A DNA stretch of 23,230 nt. It comes from Puniceicoccales bacterium (lineage in GTDB: Bacteria > Verrucomicrobiota > Verrucomicrobiia > Opitutales > JAIRKQ01). The stretch spans positions 1 to 23,230 of the forward strand of contig JAITOW010000063.1 in NCBI GenBank assembly GCA_031289835.1. Reading direction: 5' to 3'. The translations under genes and the position numbers were made by a program. Positions 1 to 7,426 of this stretch are shown here, piece by piece; positions within the stretch are counted from its first letter, which is position 1, and each line of letters starts with the position of its first letter. Below the pieces are notes generated by a model. It did no database searches and was not told the origin of the DNA. It saw nothing but the letters and a program-made list of their open reading frames with translations.

Positions 1-206
1 CGCCCAGCCGTGTCAACAAAACGTTTTTCGCCCGTGTAAGCGGGATGGGAAGCAGACGTCACATCGCAATGGACGACATAGCACTCAACGCCATCAATTG
101 TCTCTTTATGTTTAGAATGCAGCGTAGACTCACTAAAAAACTTCTTCCCCGTCGAAATATCAACGAAACAAACGGGATGAACCTCGGGATGTATGTCTTT
201 CTTCAT
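1..206 (-). CDS. rpmE: Ribosomal protein L31, type B-like, partial (C-terminus beyond window)
   Basis: The reading frame starts at the ATG complementary to 204-206 and runs off the left edge, giving 68 residues. The protein begins MKKDIHPEVHPVCFVDISTG and continues through FFSEST to a C-terminal GEKRFVDTAG, the conserved L31 pattern. L31 lies in the 50S subunit near the bridge to the 30S head. The zinc-ligand Cys pair of zinc-binding (C+) L31 is missing; only a lone Cys13 and Cys near residue 49 are visible, which fits the zinc-independent type B form. It lies 15 bases downstream of rpmJ on the same strand, so the two are probably co-transcribed. No strong ribosome binding site is visible. 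The family call is firm; the type B assignment is inferred from the missing cysteines and the VDISTG-type motif. Confidence 0.88.
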   Translation of the reverse strand, partial: MKKDIHPEVHPVCFVDISTGKKFFSESTLHSKHKETIDGVECYVVHCDVTSASHPAYTGEKRFVDTAG

Positions 207-221
207 GGCAACTAAATTAAA

Positions 222-347
222 TCAACCTTGCCGCGCCTTATACCTGGGATTCGTCTTGCATATAACGTAAACGCGCCCGCGCCTGTTTACAACCTGACAA
301 TCGGGATGCCGAACTTTTATTGATCTTAAAGATGCGCTCTTCTTCAT
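222..347 (-). CDS. rpmJ: Ribosomal protein L36 (41 residues)
   Basis: This short frame encodes 41 residues from ATG (345-347) to TGA (222-224). The protein starts MKKSASLRSIKVRHPDCQVV and ends NRRGRVYVICKTNPRYKARQG, whose second half is the characteristic L36 core (RRGRVYVI, then R-x-KARQG). L36 is a small basic protein of the 50S subunit. The 41-residue length and the absence of the N-terminal Cys pair match the zinc-free (C-) form; Cys17 and Cys30 remain but do not make the usual four-ligand site. A GGTGAGG ribosome binding sequence ends two bases before the ATG. It is the first gene of an apparent rpmJ-rpmE pair, like the ykgO-ykgM pair known in gammaproteobacteria. Confidence 0.92.
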   Translation of the reverse strand: MKKSASLRSIKVRHPDCQVVNRRGRVYVICKTNPRYKARQG

Positions 348-355
348 TGCCTCAC

Positions 356-384
356 CACTAAAACAGAATGAATACTTGTGTCAA
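356..384 (-). promoter_or_regulatory. Possible promoter of rpmJ-rpmE
   Basis: On the minus strand a perfect TTGACA (complement of 379-384) is followed after 17 bases by TTAGTG (complement of 356-361), only a fair match to a -10 box. The distance to the rpmJ ATG would make a very short leader containing the GGTGAGG ribosome binding site. An alternative -10 lies in the TATATAAAA stretch around 391-400. Confidence 0.35.
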
Positions 385-387
385 ACG

Positions 388-401
388 ATTTTATATAAAA
401 T
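388..401. repeat. 14-bp perfect palindrome upstream of rpmJ
   Basis: ATTTTATATAAAAT reads identically on both strands. It sits directly upstream of the TTGACA of the putative rpmJ promoter. It could be a repressor site, or just an A/T-rich promoter element. The sequence does not match a regulator box that I can name with confidence. Confidence 0.5.
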
Positions 402-419
402 TAACGAGAATTAACGAGA
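400..419. repeat. Tandem direct repeat, two copies of ATTAACGAGA
   Basis: Two exact head-to-tail copies of a 10-base unit occupy 400-409 and 410-419, one helical turn apart. They lie in the 236-base non-coding stretch between rpmJ and the kinase-like gene. One-turn spacing would suit a protein that binds one face of the DNA. The rest of this non-coding stretch (420-562) is A/T-rich with no gene that I can support. Confidence 0.55.
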
Positions 420-562
420 GTTTCAAGAAAAAATTAAAACCAGCATCTTAAAACGCATTTTACACCACCTAACTTGATTTGCTTCCAGACTCAAAATTTG
501 TAAAATCTTATCAATAAATTTGCTTGTTCTATCAATCGCAGTAAAAATTTGCAGCCTTCATT

Positions 563-576
563 CCGCTCCCGTGCGG
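563..576 (-). terminator. Weak hairpin after the kinase-like gene
   Basis: CCGC (563-566) pairs with GCGG (573-576) around a six-base loop, starting 7 bases beyond the stop codon of the minus-strand gene. A T-run on the minus strand follows (complement of 543-547), but about 13 bases from the stem, so this is not a classic intrinsic terminator. Confidence 0.25.
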
Positions 577-583
577 TTTACTA

Positions 584-1774
584 CTAGACGTGCAAGGGGC
601 GCTGTTCCAAAATGTTATCGAGATAGATCATCCTTCGTTCGATCTGGGCTTTCATATTTTGTATAGCTTTTTGCATTTCTAGATTGTCGGAAAATTCATT
701 GGCCATTTTGTCGAGCTCCGACAGTATTTCACCTTTTTTTTGCAGGACCATTTGAAGCGCTTCGGCTCTCTCTTCAACGGTCAATTGTCCTTTTATCTCC
801 GGAATCATGGTGAACGTTGCGGGTAAGTTTCGCGCTGAAACGAAAAGATTTATTACCCATAGCAGTACATCGGCTAGGATGGTGGTAGATTTTGGCAAAA
901 GCGTATTCTTGTCCAGTTCGAATTTATCTGGAGTTGGGTGTCCCAGATCAAATAGGCAAAGCTTGTTCTCCTCTCCCTTTGAAATAACGCCGATGTTATC
1001 TTCTTTGTTGACGTCTTGGTCATTCAAAAGACCTACCGATATGGCAAAGGAAGCTTTCCACATTTCCTTTGACATCGTGACGGTCTCGCTGTGCATAACG
1101 TCCGAAAAATTTTTAAAAGTTTCGTCTTTTCTTTGTCCGGCTAATTCGGTCATTAAAAATAATCGGGTCTGGCTATTCTCTTCAGTTACTTGACCCAATT
1201 TGGCATCGGGCACAATGTCAGGATTAATTATCCTCGCAAGCCTCAGTGCCATGAACTCCTGCATAACATTAGTATTTACGGATTTTAAATTTTCCCTCGA
1301 ATACCAGGCTCTGATGGCACTTTTGGCCTGTGGTCGATAGTAATATTCCCCTCTTTTATCCTTATCTTCAAACATGACTTTAGCCATGTATCTTACCTCT
1401 GGCTCTTCTGTCATTTCCGTTTGCCGACTGTTCAGCGTGGTTGCCATCTCACTTTCGGCTCCGGGTTTCTCTTTGTCGGTGACGCCCAGTGATGGTTTAC
1501 CGCTTTCATCGCCCGGCACAATGGATGCGCCTTCAAATGAGGAAGTTTGCTGTGAATTTTCACCATTTCGCATCCCCACCTGGCGATTTTTCAGTGTGAT
1601 GATTGCTCCGCCCTCGACTCCAAATTCCTTTCTACCAACTAAATTTAACATTGATTTGCCACTTTCATCGCATATCTCAATGGGTGTCCCGTCGAATTGG
1701 GAGGCCTTTTGCAAAATTTCAGTTTCCTGCCGTTTGGTAATTCTTAGAGCTATGCATGAATTCATGGCTACCAT
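584..1774 (-). CDS. Hypothetical protein with kinase-like (HipA / PI3-4-kinase-like) core
   Basis: I do not recognise this as a named family. The open frame extends to a TTG at 1873 (429 residues), but the stretch before the ATG at 1774 looks non-coding, so I choose 1774 (396 residues); an ATG at 1765 is also possible. Numbering from 1774: residues about 22-68 and 75-121 are two copies of one 47-residue segment (both contain DESGK, then an RQ-x-x-M end). A kinase-like arrangement follows. YMAKVMF at 129-135 could hold the ATP-binding Lys. QEFMALRLARII at 172-183 resembles the helix with the partner Glu. LFLMTELAG at 205-213 could be the hinge. LNDQDVNKEDNIG at 250-262 looks like a catalytic loop, and CLFDLGH at 273-279 like the metal-binding DFG/DxGH segment. 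The tail (about 330-390) is predicted helical. The gene stands alone between core operons. Kinase activity is inference from motif order only. Confidence 0.6.
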   Translation of the reverse strand: MVAMNSCIALRITKRQETEILQKASQFDGTPIEICDESGKSMLNLVGRKEFGVEGGAIITLKNRQVGMRNGENSQQTSSFEGASIVPGDESGKPSLGVTDKEKPGAESEMATTLNSRQTEMTEEPEVRYMAKVMFEDKDKRGEYYYRPQAKSAIRAWYSRENLKSVNTNVMQEFMALRLARIINPDIVPDAKLGQVTEENSQTRLFLMTELAGQRKDETFKNFSDVMHSETVTMSKEMWKASFAISVGLLNDQDVNKEDNIGVISKGEENKLCLFDLGHPTPDKFELDKNTLLPKSTTILADVLLWVINLFVSARNLPATFTMIPEIKGQLTVEERAEALQMVLQKKGEILSELDKMANEFSDNLEMQKAIQNMKAQIERRMIYLDNILEQRPLHV

Positions 1775-1937
1775 TTTACTAAAAATTGGGCAAATGTAAA
1801 TTTTTTTAAAAAATCTAGAGAGCAAGAAAATTCGGCGCAATTGTGATAATTGACTGTGGTCTTCCCGAGGCAAATGCGATTGATATAAAGTCCGCTTAAA
1901 CGGAGGGCCTATTACTAATCCGTCACAGCCTAAAATT

Positions 1938-2723
1938 TCAGAAAAAACGAGATTTGACCATTATTCTGCGGAAGCTTTTCCGAACTTCCGATGCTAGAAA
2001 CAAGGCTCGTTCACGCTTTGACTTAAAATTTGTCGACGACAACTCTTGCTCGGTCGTATTGGTGAGAGCTCGTGCAACTATGTCTATGAACAGCGGAGTC
2101 CCTTTGATGTACGTTATCGCTCCGGCTTTTTTATAATAGAGGCAGCCATTTTTGTAAGTTAGGCTCGCGTTCGTCGGTGATATGAAAATTCCCCCGGATG
2201 GCACCTGTACCGCGACTCTTACGCTAAAATCTAGTAATTTGCAGCCCAATATTCTCGTTGCACTTGGTACATATTTTAAGAAATTTTCGTGAAGCGAGCT
2301 TTGTTCGTCCAATGTGCTTTGCATCAGTAGAGAATCGGCGGCGGATAGTTCGGATTTAATAAAACTTTTGCTTGAATCACCATTTGCCCTAACACAATAT
2401 TGGATGGATTTTGTTACGTGTTCCTCGTTGTTTGATGAAAAAAATGAAATAAAAAACTTTTGCTGCTCCCTATCGCTCTTGAATTCAAAGGCGGAGAAAC
2501 CTTTGTTTATCAGGATAATGCAAGATAGGTCCTCGGAAATAACTTCCGTCAGGGCATGTAATTCGCGATCGACGGCCGCATTCTCGAGGGAGGGCTTGTG
2601 CCGCTTGCTTATGCTTGTGAAAAGGTAAAATGACAGGGCAGAGATGAAGGCAATCAGGAACAGGGACAGCAAAGTTTCGAGCAAGGTAAATCCTCGCCGT
2701 CCTGATGTAAGCTCATCTTGCAT
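1938..2723 (-). CDS. gspJ: Type II secretion / type IV pilus pseudopilin, GspJ-like
   Basis: This 261-residue protein begins with a short basic leader ending in RRG and then FTLLETLLSLFLIAF, the prepilin peptidase signature. Cleavage would fall after Gly11, leaving an N-terminal Phe and the usual Glu at mature position 5. The hydrophobic segment at residues 12-35 is the pilin helix that anchors the protein in the inner membrane before assembly. The rest is soluble and has no strong motif. Its length fits a minor pseudopilin of the J type better than the shorter H or I types, which is the only reason for the J label. It is transcribed away from the rest of the cluster, with its start 45 bases from the gspK start, so the two genes need divergent or overlapping promoters. 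Confidence 0.7.
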   Translation of the reverse strand: MQDELTSGRRGFTLLETLLSLFLIAFISALSFYLFTSISKRHKPSLENAAVDRELHALTEVISEDLSCIILINKGFSAFEFKSDREQQKFFISFFSSNNEEHVTKSIQYCVRANGDSSKSFIKSELSAADSLLMQSTLDEQSSLHENFLKYVPSATRILGCKLLDFSVRVAVQVPSGGIFISPTNASLTYKNGCLYYKKAGAITYIKGTPLFIDIVARALTNTTEQELSSTNFKSKRERALFLASEVRKSFRRIMVKSRFF

Positions 2724-2767
2724 GGAATTTATTGCATTCGCTCCCCGCAGGACCAGACTTAGTCCCC

Positions 2768-3640
2768 ATGCGTAGGGGTAGCATTTTAGTGCTTGTATTG
2801 GGAGTTATGTTAGTCATGAGTGCGTTGGCGGTTTCATTTTTACATATTGTGGAAAGTGAATTTACTTATATCAACCAAATTAATCCATGCCTCAATTTTC
2901 AGTTAAAAAAGGATTCCGTTTTGTCAATCGCAATTACCTATCTTTATTCATATCTGGCCGAAGGGCAAAGTTTGGATGAATGCAGGCAAAAAATTGAACG
3001 CTGCATTGGCGATAATTTTGACGCGGATGTGCGTTTTCTTCTCGCCCCGGAGGATAATAAAATTCCCCTAAGGCCGGAATTCTTGGCTTTATTCAGGCAA
3101 TTATTTTTCGCAATGGAGCTGGATTCCCAGGATGCTAAATCGTTGCTATGCGAGCTGGAGGAGTTATTCAGTGCAAAAAAGCAGGGCCCATCGAAGCTTG
3201 AATGTCTGTTTGGTTTGCCCACGTTTAGGCGCGTATTTGTCGATGAAAACGGATTTCTTACGGAAAAATGGCGAATTTTTGCAAAAAATGCCACTTGCCA
3301 GGGCACCGATGCCGTGGCGCTGTGTGAGCTAAGCGATGAGCTATTAAATGCGGTTTGCACACTGGAGGGGTGGAACTTGGACGATGCGAAGGCCGCTTTG
3401 CAGAGTGCTTCATTTTTTAGCAAAGATTCCCCGAATGATATTTTTGGGGAGCTTTATTCGCGGGGATGTTCCGTCCATCATCCCGGACTTTTTAAGGGAA
3501 AAAGTTCCCGTTTTAACCTTGCCATCACGGTTAAAACGGGAGACATCAAGTTAATGGAGAATTATATCATAAAATATAATTTTCTCCACAATTGGTGTGG
3601 CTTTCCCTTTGAAATAATTTCTCAAACAAGCAAATTTTAA
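2768..3640 (+). CDS. gspK: Minor pseudopilin, GspK-like
   Basis: From the ATG at 2768 the protein has 290 residues and begins MRRGSILVLVLGVMLVMSAL. A very short basic leader ending in Gly, followed by a hydrophobic helix without Glu at mature position 5, is typical of GspK, which caps the tip of the pseudopilus with GspI and GspJ. The in-frame TTG at 2732 would add 12 residues but make the leader unusually long, so ATG 2768 is preferred. The remaining 260 residues have the size of a GspK globular domain, including a helical segment around residues 90-150. The 3' end of the coding region contains two strong inverted repeats (see separate entries). It is the first gene of the plus-strand cluster running to gspE. 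The call comes from leader, length and context. Confidence 0.7.
   Translation: MRRGSILVLVLGVMLVMSALAVSFLHIVESEFTYINQINPCLNFQLKKDSVLSIAITYLYSYLAEGQSLDECRQKIERCIGDNFDADVRFLLAPEDNKIPLRPEFLALFRQLFFAMELDSQDAKSLLCELEELFSAKKQGPSKLECLFGLPTFRRVFVDENGFLTEKWRIFAKNATCQGTDAVALCELSDELLNAVCTLEGWNLDDAKAALQSASFFSKDSPNDIFGELYSRGCSVHHPGLFKGKSSRFNLAITVKTGDIKLMENYIIKYNFLHNWCGFPFEIISQTSKF
3506..3541. repeat. 13-bp inverted repeat inside the 3' part of gspK
   Basis: TCCCGTTTTAACC (3506-3518) pairs perfectly with GGTTAAAACGGGA (3529-3541) around a ten-base loop. The stem is strong for an intragenic position and no T-run follows, so it is not a standard terminator. It could act on mRNA stability or slow the polymerase within the operon. 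Confidence 0.7.
3555..3588. repeat. Second inverted repeat near the gspK 3' end
   Basis: GGAGAA and TTATAT (3556-3567) pair with ATATAA (3574-3579) and TTCTCC (3582-3587), with a two-base bulge at 3580-3581 and one more A-T pair outside. It starts 14 bases after the first hairpin, so the pair forms a double stem-loop about 50-135 bases before the gspK stop. Confidence 0.55.
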
Positions 3641-3680
3641 CACTTATTTGACTTTTGTAAAAGTGATGTTTTAATCGGCC

Positions 3681-4625
3681 ATGGCCGTGTTCCGATTGAT
3701 AAAAAGATCATTGCATTTCCTGGGACCGAAGAATTTTTATCGCAGGCGTGGTGGAGCCCATATTCTTAGGAAAGAATATTTTTTCATCGATGAATTTTTC
3801 TTCGAAAAACCTATCAAATCCAAGCGTGATTTGGAACGTTTTGTTAGGCTTCGCGTGGAAGCGGTCAGTCCATTTTCGGTGGATGATGTGTCGTACGGAT
3901 TTTTTGCAAACGGAGCCAAATTAACGATATTTATCGCCTACAAGGACAGGGTAAAACGGCTTCCCTTGAGGGAAAATTCCCATATTTTTCCCGAATTTTT
4001 GCCGAGCATGGTAATCGGGCATGATTTTGCGGTGAAGTGCGTTAGGGTAAACCGAGATGACACCATAATTTTCCATGGCGCCGTGGAAGATCTCAAGCTT
4101 AGGCTGTCGAATCCTGCGATCTTCAATGCCGATTTAAGAGATATCAGGCTAAAAACTCGCGCAAAAATTTTGAGAAAATTTTCGATGTTTTTGGATTACG
4201 GGGTTTGTTTTTGCTTGGTAGCATTGTTACTGGCGTGCGGATTTTCGGTGTTTTCACTTTCCCAAGATCTGCGGTTGAACAACTTGAAAAAACAAATCGA
4301 TGCCAGAAAGGCAGAGGTGGAAAATATTGCTTCGAAGCATGCTTTTCTTGGGCGCATATCTAAGTTTTATTCCCGGGAAAATTTTTGCATGACTTCGTTG
4401 GAGGCCATAAATCAAGTTCGTCCGGACGACATTTTGTTCAGCGACGTTCACTCCGATGCGGATAAAAGAGCCATCAAAATTAGGGGACATGGGCAGTCAG
4501 TTGGTTCAGTGACAAAATACTGCAATGCCATGAAGCGCTGCGCGAATGTCAGTTCTGCGGAAGCCTCGAATATTCGTTCCCACGACCATAAGGCTTTTTT
4601 CACCATCGACGTTTGTTTCAAATAA
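3681..4625 (+). CDS. GspL/PilN-like inner-membrane platform protein
   Basis: The 314-residue protein has a cytoplasmic part, one clear membrane helix at about residues 172-192 and a periplasmic part. The cytoplasmic segment contains RFVRLRVEAVSPFSVDDVSY (residues 53-72), like the acidic/Pro-Phe pattern in GspL and PilM, where the pilin-motor ATPase docks. After the membrane helix a coiled-coil-like stretch (about 195-220) leads into a small domain resembling the ferredoxin-like fold of PilN/GspL. In the machine such a protein links GspE to GspM. It follows gspK after 40 non-coding bases and precedes the GspM-like gene by one base. The actin-like fold of full GspL appears reduced, so it could equally be called PilN-like. 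The start at ATG 3681 is the only good one, although no clear ribosome binding site precedes it. Confidence 0.6.
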   Translation: MAVFRLIKRSLHFLGPKNFYRRRGGAHILRKEYFFIDEFFFEKPIKSKRDLERFVRLRVEAVSPFSVDDVSYGFFANGAKLTIFIAYKDRVKRLPLRENSHIFPEFLPSMVIGHDFAVKCVRVNRDDTIIFHGAVEDLKLRLSNPAIFNADLRDIRLKTRAKILRKFSMFLDYGVCFCLVALLLACGFSVFSLSQDLRLNNLKKQIDARKAEVENIASKHAFLGRISKFYSRENFCMTSLEAINQVRPDDILFSDVHSDADKRAIKIRGHGQSVGSVTKYCNAMKRCANVSSAEASNIRSHDHKAFFTIDVCFK

Positions 4626-4626
4626 A

Positions 4627-5145
4627 ATGAAAAACCTGCTTAGTTGCTTCAGAATAATACAGTTAAGATATAAATTGTATATCTTTGCCGTACTATTGTT
4701 CATTTCTCTGCCCTGGTTGATAGGCGGGATCGTTGGCTGCGGAAAACAGGCGAAACTGATTTCATCCTGTGGTGCACAGATCGCCGAACAAATGGCGTGG
4801 CTTGGAAATAAAGACGAAATTTGCAAAAAATTTGACGATGCCTGCAACCGGTTGAAAGGCAATAAAAGTTTGAAGAAGTCCCTGATGAGTTTTGTTGAAA
4901 AAGCTGCTTCCAGGTGCAATTGCAAGTATGAGCTGTCAAACGAGCGTAGGCACAGGATTGATGATGTTTCCATTTCGTCGGTAAACGCCATGTTACATAA
5001 CACCTCTCTGCCGGAGTTTGTGCACTTCAGCGAGGCTATTATCGGTGATGGTATCAGAATAAGCGATGTGAATTTTTTGGCTGGGAAAGATGGCAATTTA
5101 AATATAAAATGTCTGGTAGAGGCCGTGCTTTTAGGTGAACGATGA
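4627..5145 (+). CDS. GspM/PilO-like inner-membrane protein
   Basis: The frame is open further upstream, but the ATG at 4627, one base after the preceding stop, gives MKNLLSCFRIIQLRYKLYIF, a short cytoplasmic stretch followed by a membrane helix at about residues 16-36. The 172-residue product is then periplasmic, with a helical region (about 50-100) and a C-terminal part that could form the small ferredoxin-like domain of GspM/PilO. Proteins of this shape pair with GspL/PilN in the assembly platform. No diagnostic motif is visible; the call rests on length, topology and its place between the GspL-like gene and the secretin. Its TGA overlaps the gspD ATG as ATGA, which implies translational coupling. 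Confidence 0.55.
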   Translation: MKNLLSCFRIIQLRYKLYIFAVLLFISLPWLIGGIVGCGKQAKLISSCGAQIAEQMAWLGNKDEICKKFDDACNRLKGNKSLKKSLMSFVEKAASRCNCKYELSNERRHRIDDVSISSVNAMLHNTSLPEFVHFSEAIIGDGIRISDVNFLAGKDGNLNIKCLVEAVLLGER

Positions 5146-6950
5146 GGATATTGAAATTTATTTTTGTGTTTTTGACAATAAATTGTTTTTTCAACTCATT
5201 GATTTGCAATGGGGTACAAGGTTTAATATTTTCCGATGAATCACTGCCACAGGTGTTGTGCATTTTGGAAAAATTGACTGGGAAATCCATCCTGTGCGAT
5301 CAATCCGTCACCAATACTAAGCTATCTTTGCAAATTCAACAAAATTTGTCGCAGCAAGATGCCATTCGGGCATTGGAAAATGTTCTCAGCATGAATGGAG
5401 TCGCGATTATAGACCGCGGAGACGGGGTTTTACGGGCTGTGAGCACTCGTGCGGTGTCCACGCATGCAACGGAGTGGCTTGAAACTTCGGCCCTATCGAT
5501 GCCAGTCAGCGAGAAAATTTACACAAAATTGTTTGCCCTGGAACACCTCATCGTTACGGATTTTGCCAAGATTATTCGTCCAATATTGTCGCAGGTCGGC
5601 TCATCAATTTTAACTTTTGAAGACTCAAATTGTCTGGTAATCACGGATAGGCTGTCGAATTTGCAACGCGTGGAACTGCTAATTAAAAATGTGGACAAGC
5701 CGCGCTGTTCAAAGATCGGGTCAAAAATTTTTCGGATAAAACATGCCAGTGCGGAAAATATTTCAGCGATTCTTCACAGGTTAATTTCAATGGATGGTCC
5801 TTCCAAAATTGGGCAATTTGGAGATAAACCGCGTGGCGAAGATGGTGCACAAGGCAAAGTTTCACCTTCAAATTCAGCCGTGCAAGGTGAGATTAAGACC
5901 GAAGGACAGGATTTTAAATTTTCCGGAAATGTTGCCATTGAGCACGATAAATACAGCAATTCCATAATTGTTTGCGGAACACAGCAGGACATAAACCACA
6001 TCGAAAAAATCATCGATGGACTCGACATATTATTGGAGCAGGTGCGCATAGAAGTTGTTATCGCGCAGGTGAGTTTGGCAAACGACGAGACATCCGGGCT
6101 GGAATCATTGGGAATAGCGTACAATGGTGTTTTTGATGCTAAAGGAAATTTCAGCCATGATGGCAAAAAACTTATAAATTTTTCCGGCAGCGGTGCGTCG
6201 AGTAATACGATCGAAAGCGGTTTCACCTTTGGCGGGACTCTGCACAATTTTTCCCTTGGCTACGTGTTCAAAAAGGCTAAAATTTGCGGCAACGTAAAAA
6301 TTTTATCGGCTCCAACGATAGTTACGACACACAACCGCGAAGCGTCGATAAAGGTGGGCGAATCTCGCCCGGTGATAACGGCAAATATTTCCAATATGAC
6401 GAATCAGCAGTCGATCAGAAACAGCGTCAATTACAAGGATATCGGCATAGAGTTGACCGTCACACCGCTGATTGGCCCGAATGGCGTGATTCAAATGGAG
6501 ATCAATCAGCTCATTCAAAAAATCAGTGGAGATGTTGAAATCGACAAGAACAAGCAGCCGATAATAACGAAGCGGCAGGCTGTGTCGTTTGTGAGTGTGC
6601 ATGACGGGGATGTCGTTGTTTTGGCCGGTTTGCAGGAGAAGGAGTACTTCGATTCAAAGAGCAAACTATGGCTTCTTGGGTACCTGCCGATCGTTGGCGA
6701 TATCCTGTTTTCTCCGAAAACTCGAACGGAAAGAACGAATGAGCTGCTCATATTCATCCGTCCGTCGATCATTGCGAATCCGTCCTCGGAGGAGGAGTAT
6801 GCCAGGAAGGTTTCGGAGAATAGCGCGTTGAATGCCGAATTGGCCTCGTACAATTCAGACGGAAGATTTGCAACCGGAGAGGATGAGCGGGCAGAGTTGG
6901 TTGCGCTACCCAGGGCAAAACCGAGGATAAGAAGAAGTCGAATGAGGTGA
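5142..6950 (+). CDS. gspD: Type II secretion secretin GspD
   Basis: This 602-residue outer-membrane channel protein starts with a signal peptide (hydrophobic residues about 5-22). An N0-like domain (about 27-100) and an N1-type ring domain (about 125-188) follow. An N2-like domain (about 193-297) has an inserted hydrophilic loop at 220-258, rich in Gly, Ser and charged residues. The secretin core at 298-545 begins VRIEVVIAQV and ends with the conserved LLGYLPIVGDILF (511-523), then TNELLIFIRP. The C-terminal tail is basic (ends RIRRSRMR). Fewer N domains than in classic proteobacterial GspD are seen. No lipobox is obvious, so outer-membrane targeting may need another factor. The gene overlaps its upstream neighbour by four bases (ATGA) and runs directly into the GspC/PilP-like gene. 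Confidence 0.93.
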   Translation: MRILKFIFVFLTINCFFNSLICNGVQGLIFSDESLPQVLCILEKLTGKSILCDQSVTNTKLSLQIQQNLSQQDAIRALENVLSMNGVAIIDRGDGVLRAVSTRAVSTHATEWLETSALSMPVSEKIYTKLFALEHLIVTDFAKIIRPILSQVGSSILTFEDSNCLVITDRLSNLQRVELLIKNVDKPRCSKIGSKIFRIKHASAENISAILHRLISMDGPSKIGQFGDKPRGEDGAQGKVSPSNSAVQGEIKTEGQDFKFSGNVAIEHDKYSNSIIVCGTQQDINHIEKIIDGLDILLEQVRIEVVIAQVSLANDETSGLESLGIAYNGVFDAKGNFSHDGKKLINFSGSGASSNTIESGFTFGGTLHNFSLGYVFKKAKICGNVKILSAPTIVTTHNREASIKVGESRPVITANISNMTNQQSIRNSVNYKDIGIELTVTPLIGPNGVIQMEINQLIQKISGDVEIDKNKQPIITKRQAVSFVSVHDGDVVVLAGLQEKEYFDSKSKLWLLGYLPIVGDILFSPKTRTERTNELLIFIRPSIIANPSSEEEYARKVSENSALNAELASYNSDGRFATGEDERAELVALPRAKPRIRRSRMR

Positions 6951-6955
6951 GATAT

Positions 6956-7426
6956 ATGAAAATTTTTACACTGTCTTTTTTTGTGTTTCTTTGTGCATGC
7001 ACCGCACATGCTGCCTATTCGTCGCTGTGTGAACGTTCGCCTTTCTGTACAAAAAATGTCGAAGTTGTTGAAAAACAACAAGATACTAGCAAAGATTTCG
7101 AATTTCACGGGGTTTGTACCTTTGGTGACGAATGCATGTTTAGCCTCCTCAACAAGGCTTCCAACAGGAGATACTGGCTTAAACTTGGGGAAAATTTGGC
7201 AGGGATCTCCGTGAAAAAGTACGACAAAAATAGGCAAATTGTTCAGTTAGCCTTGCCCGACGGGACGACCAGGGATGTTGAGTTGAGTCGATTTGAACCT
7301 AAAATTCAGCCCAAGGTGATTGTGACAAGTTCGGAGCGGCTGACACAAAGTGAAAGCGCCGCTGTCCCAGTTCCCAAGGATGCTCGCAGGAAATTTCTGG
7401 AAATAGTTCGTGACGGGGAGAAATGA
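6956..7426 (+). CDS. Small periplasmic GspC/PilP-like protein
   Basis: The ATG at 6956 is preceded by GAGGTGA (6944-6950) at a five-base spacing, so I prefer it to the overlapping GTG at 6947. The 156-residue product starts MKIFTLSFFVFLCACTAHA, a good Sec signal peptide. LCAC could also serve as a lipobox with an unusual Cys at -2, making it a lipoprotein. Residues about 40-110 (FHGVCTFGDECMFSLLNKAS, then YWLKLGENLAGISV and a DGTTRDVELSRF end) resemble the homology region of GspC and PilP, a small beta domain that binds secretin N domains. Its place between gspD and gspE supports a secretin-to-platform connector. It lacks the membrane helix and PDZ domain of full GspC. The family assignment is an inference. 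Confidence 0.6.
   Translation: MKIFTLSFFVFLCACTAHAAYSSLCERSPFCTKNVEVVEKQQDTSKDFEFHGVCTFGDECMFSLLNKASNRRYWLKLGENLAGISVKKYDKNRQIVQLALPDGTTRDVELSRFEPKIQPKVIVTSSERLTQSESAAVPVPKDARRKFLEIVRDGEK

Noticed and set aside
1775..1873. 33-residue N-terminal extension of the kinase-like protein from a TTG
   Set aside because: The start is TTG without a ribosome binding site, and the DNA has long A and T runs typical of non-coding sequence.
4506..5096. 196-codon minus-strand frame over the GspM-like gene
   Set aside because: The plus-strand frame has a membrane helix, an abutting start and a coupled stop; the minus frame has none of these.
6515..7237. 240-codon open frame on the minus strand across the gspD end and the GspC-like gene
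   Set aside because: It lies opposite two well-supported coupled genes, has no domain-like sequence and no start signal; a shadow of their codon use.
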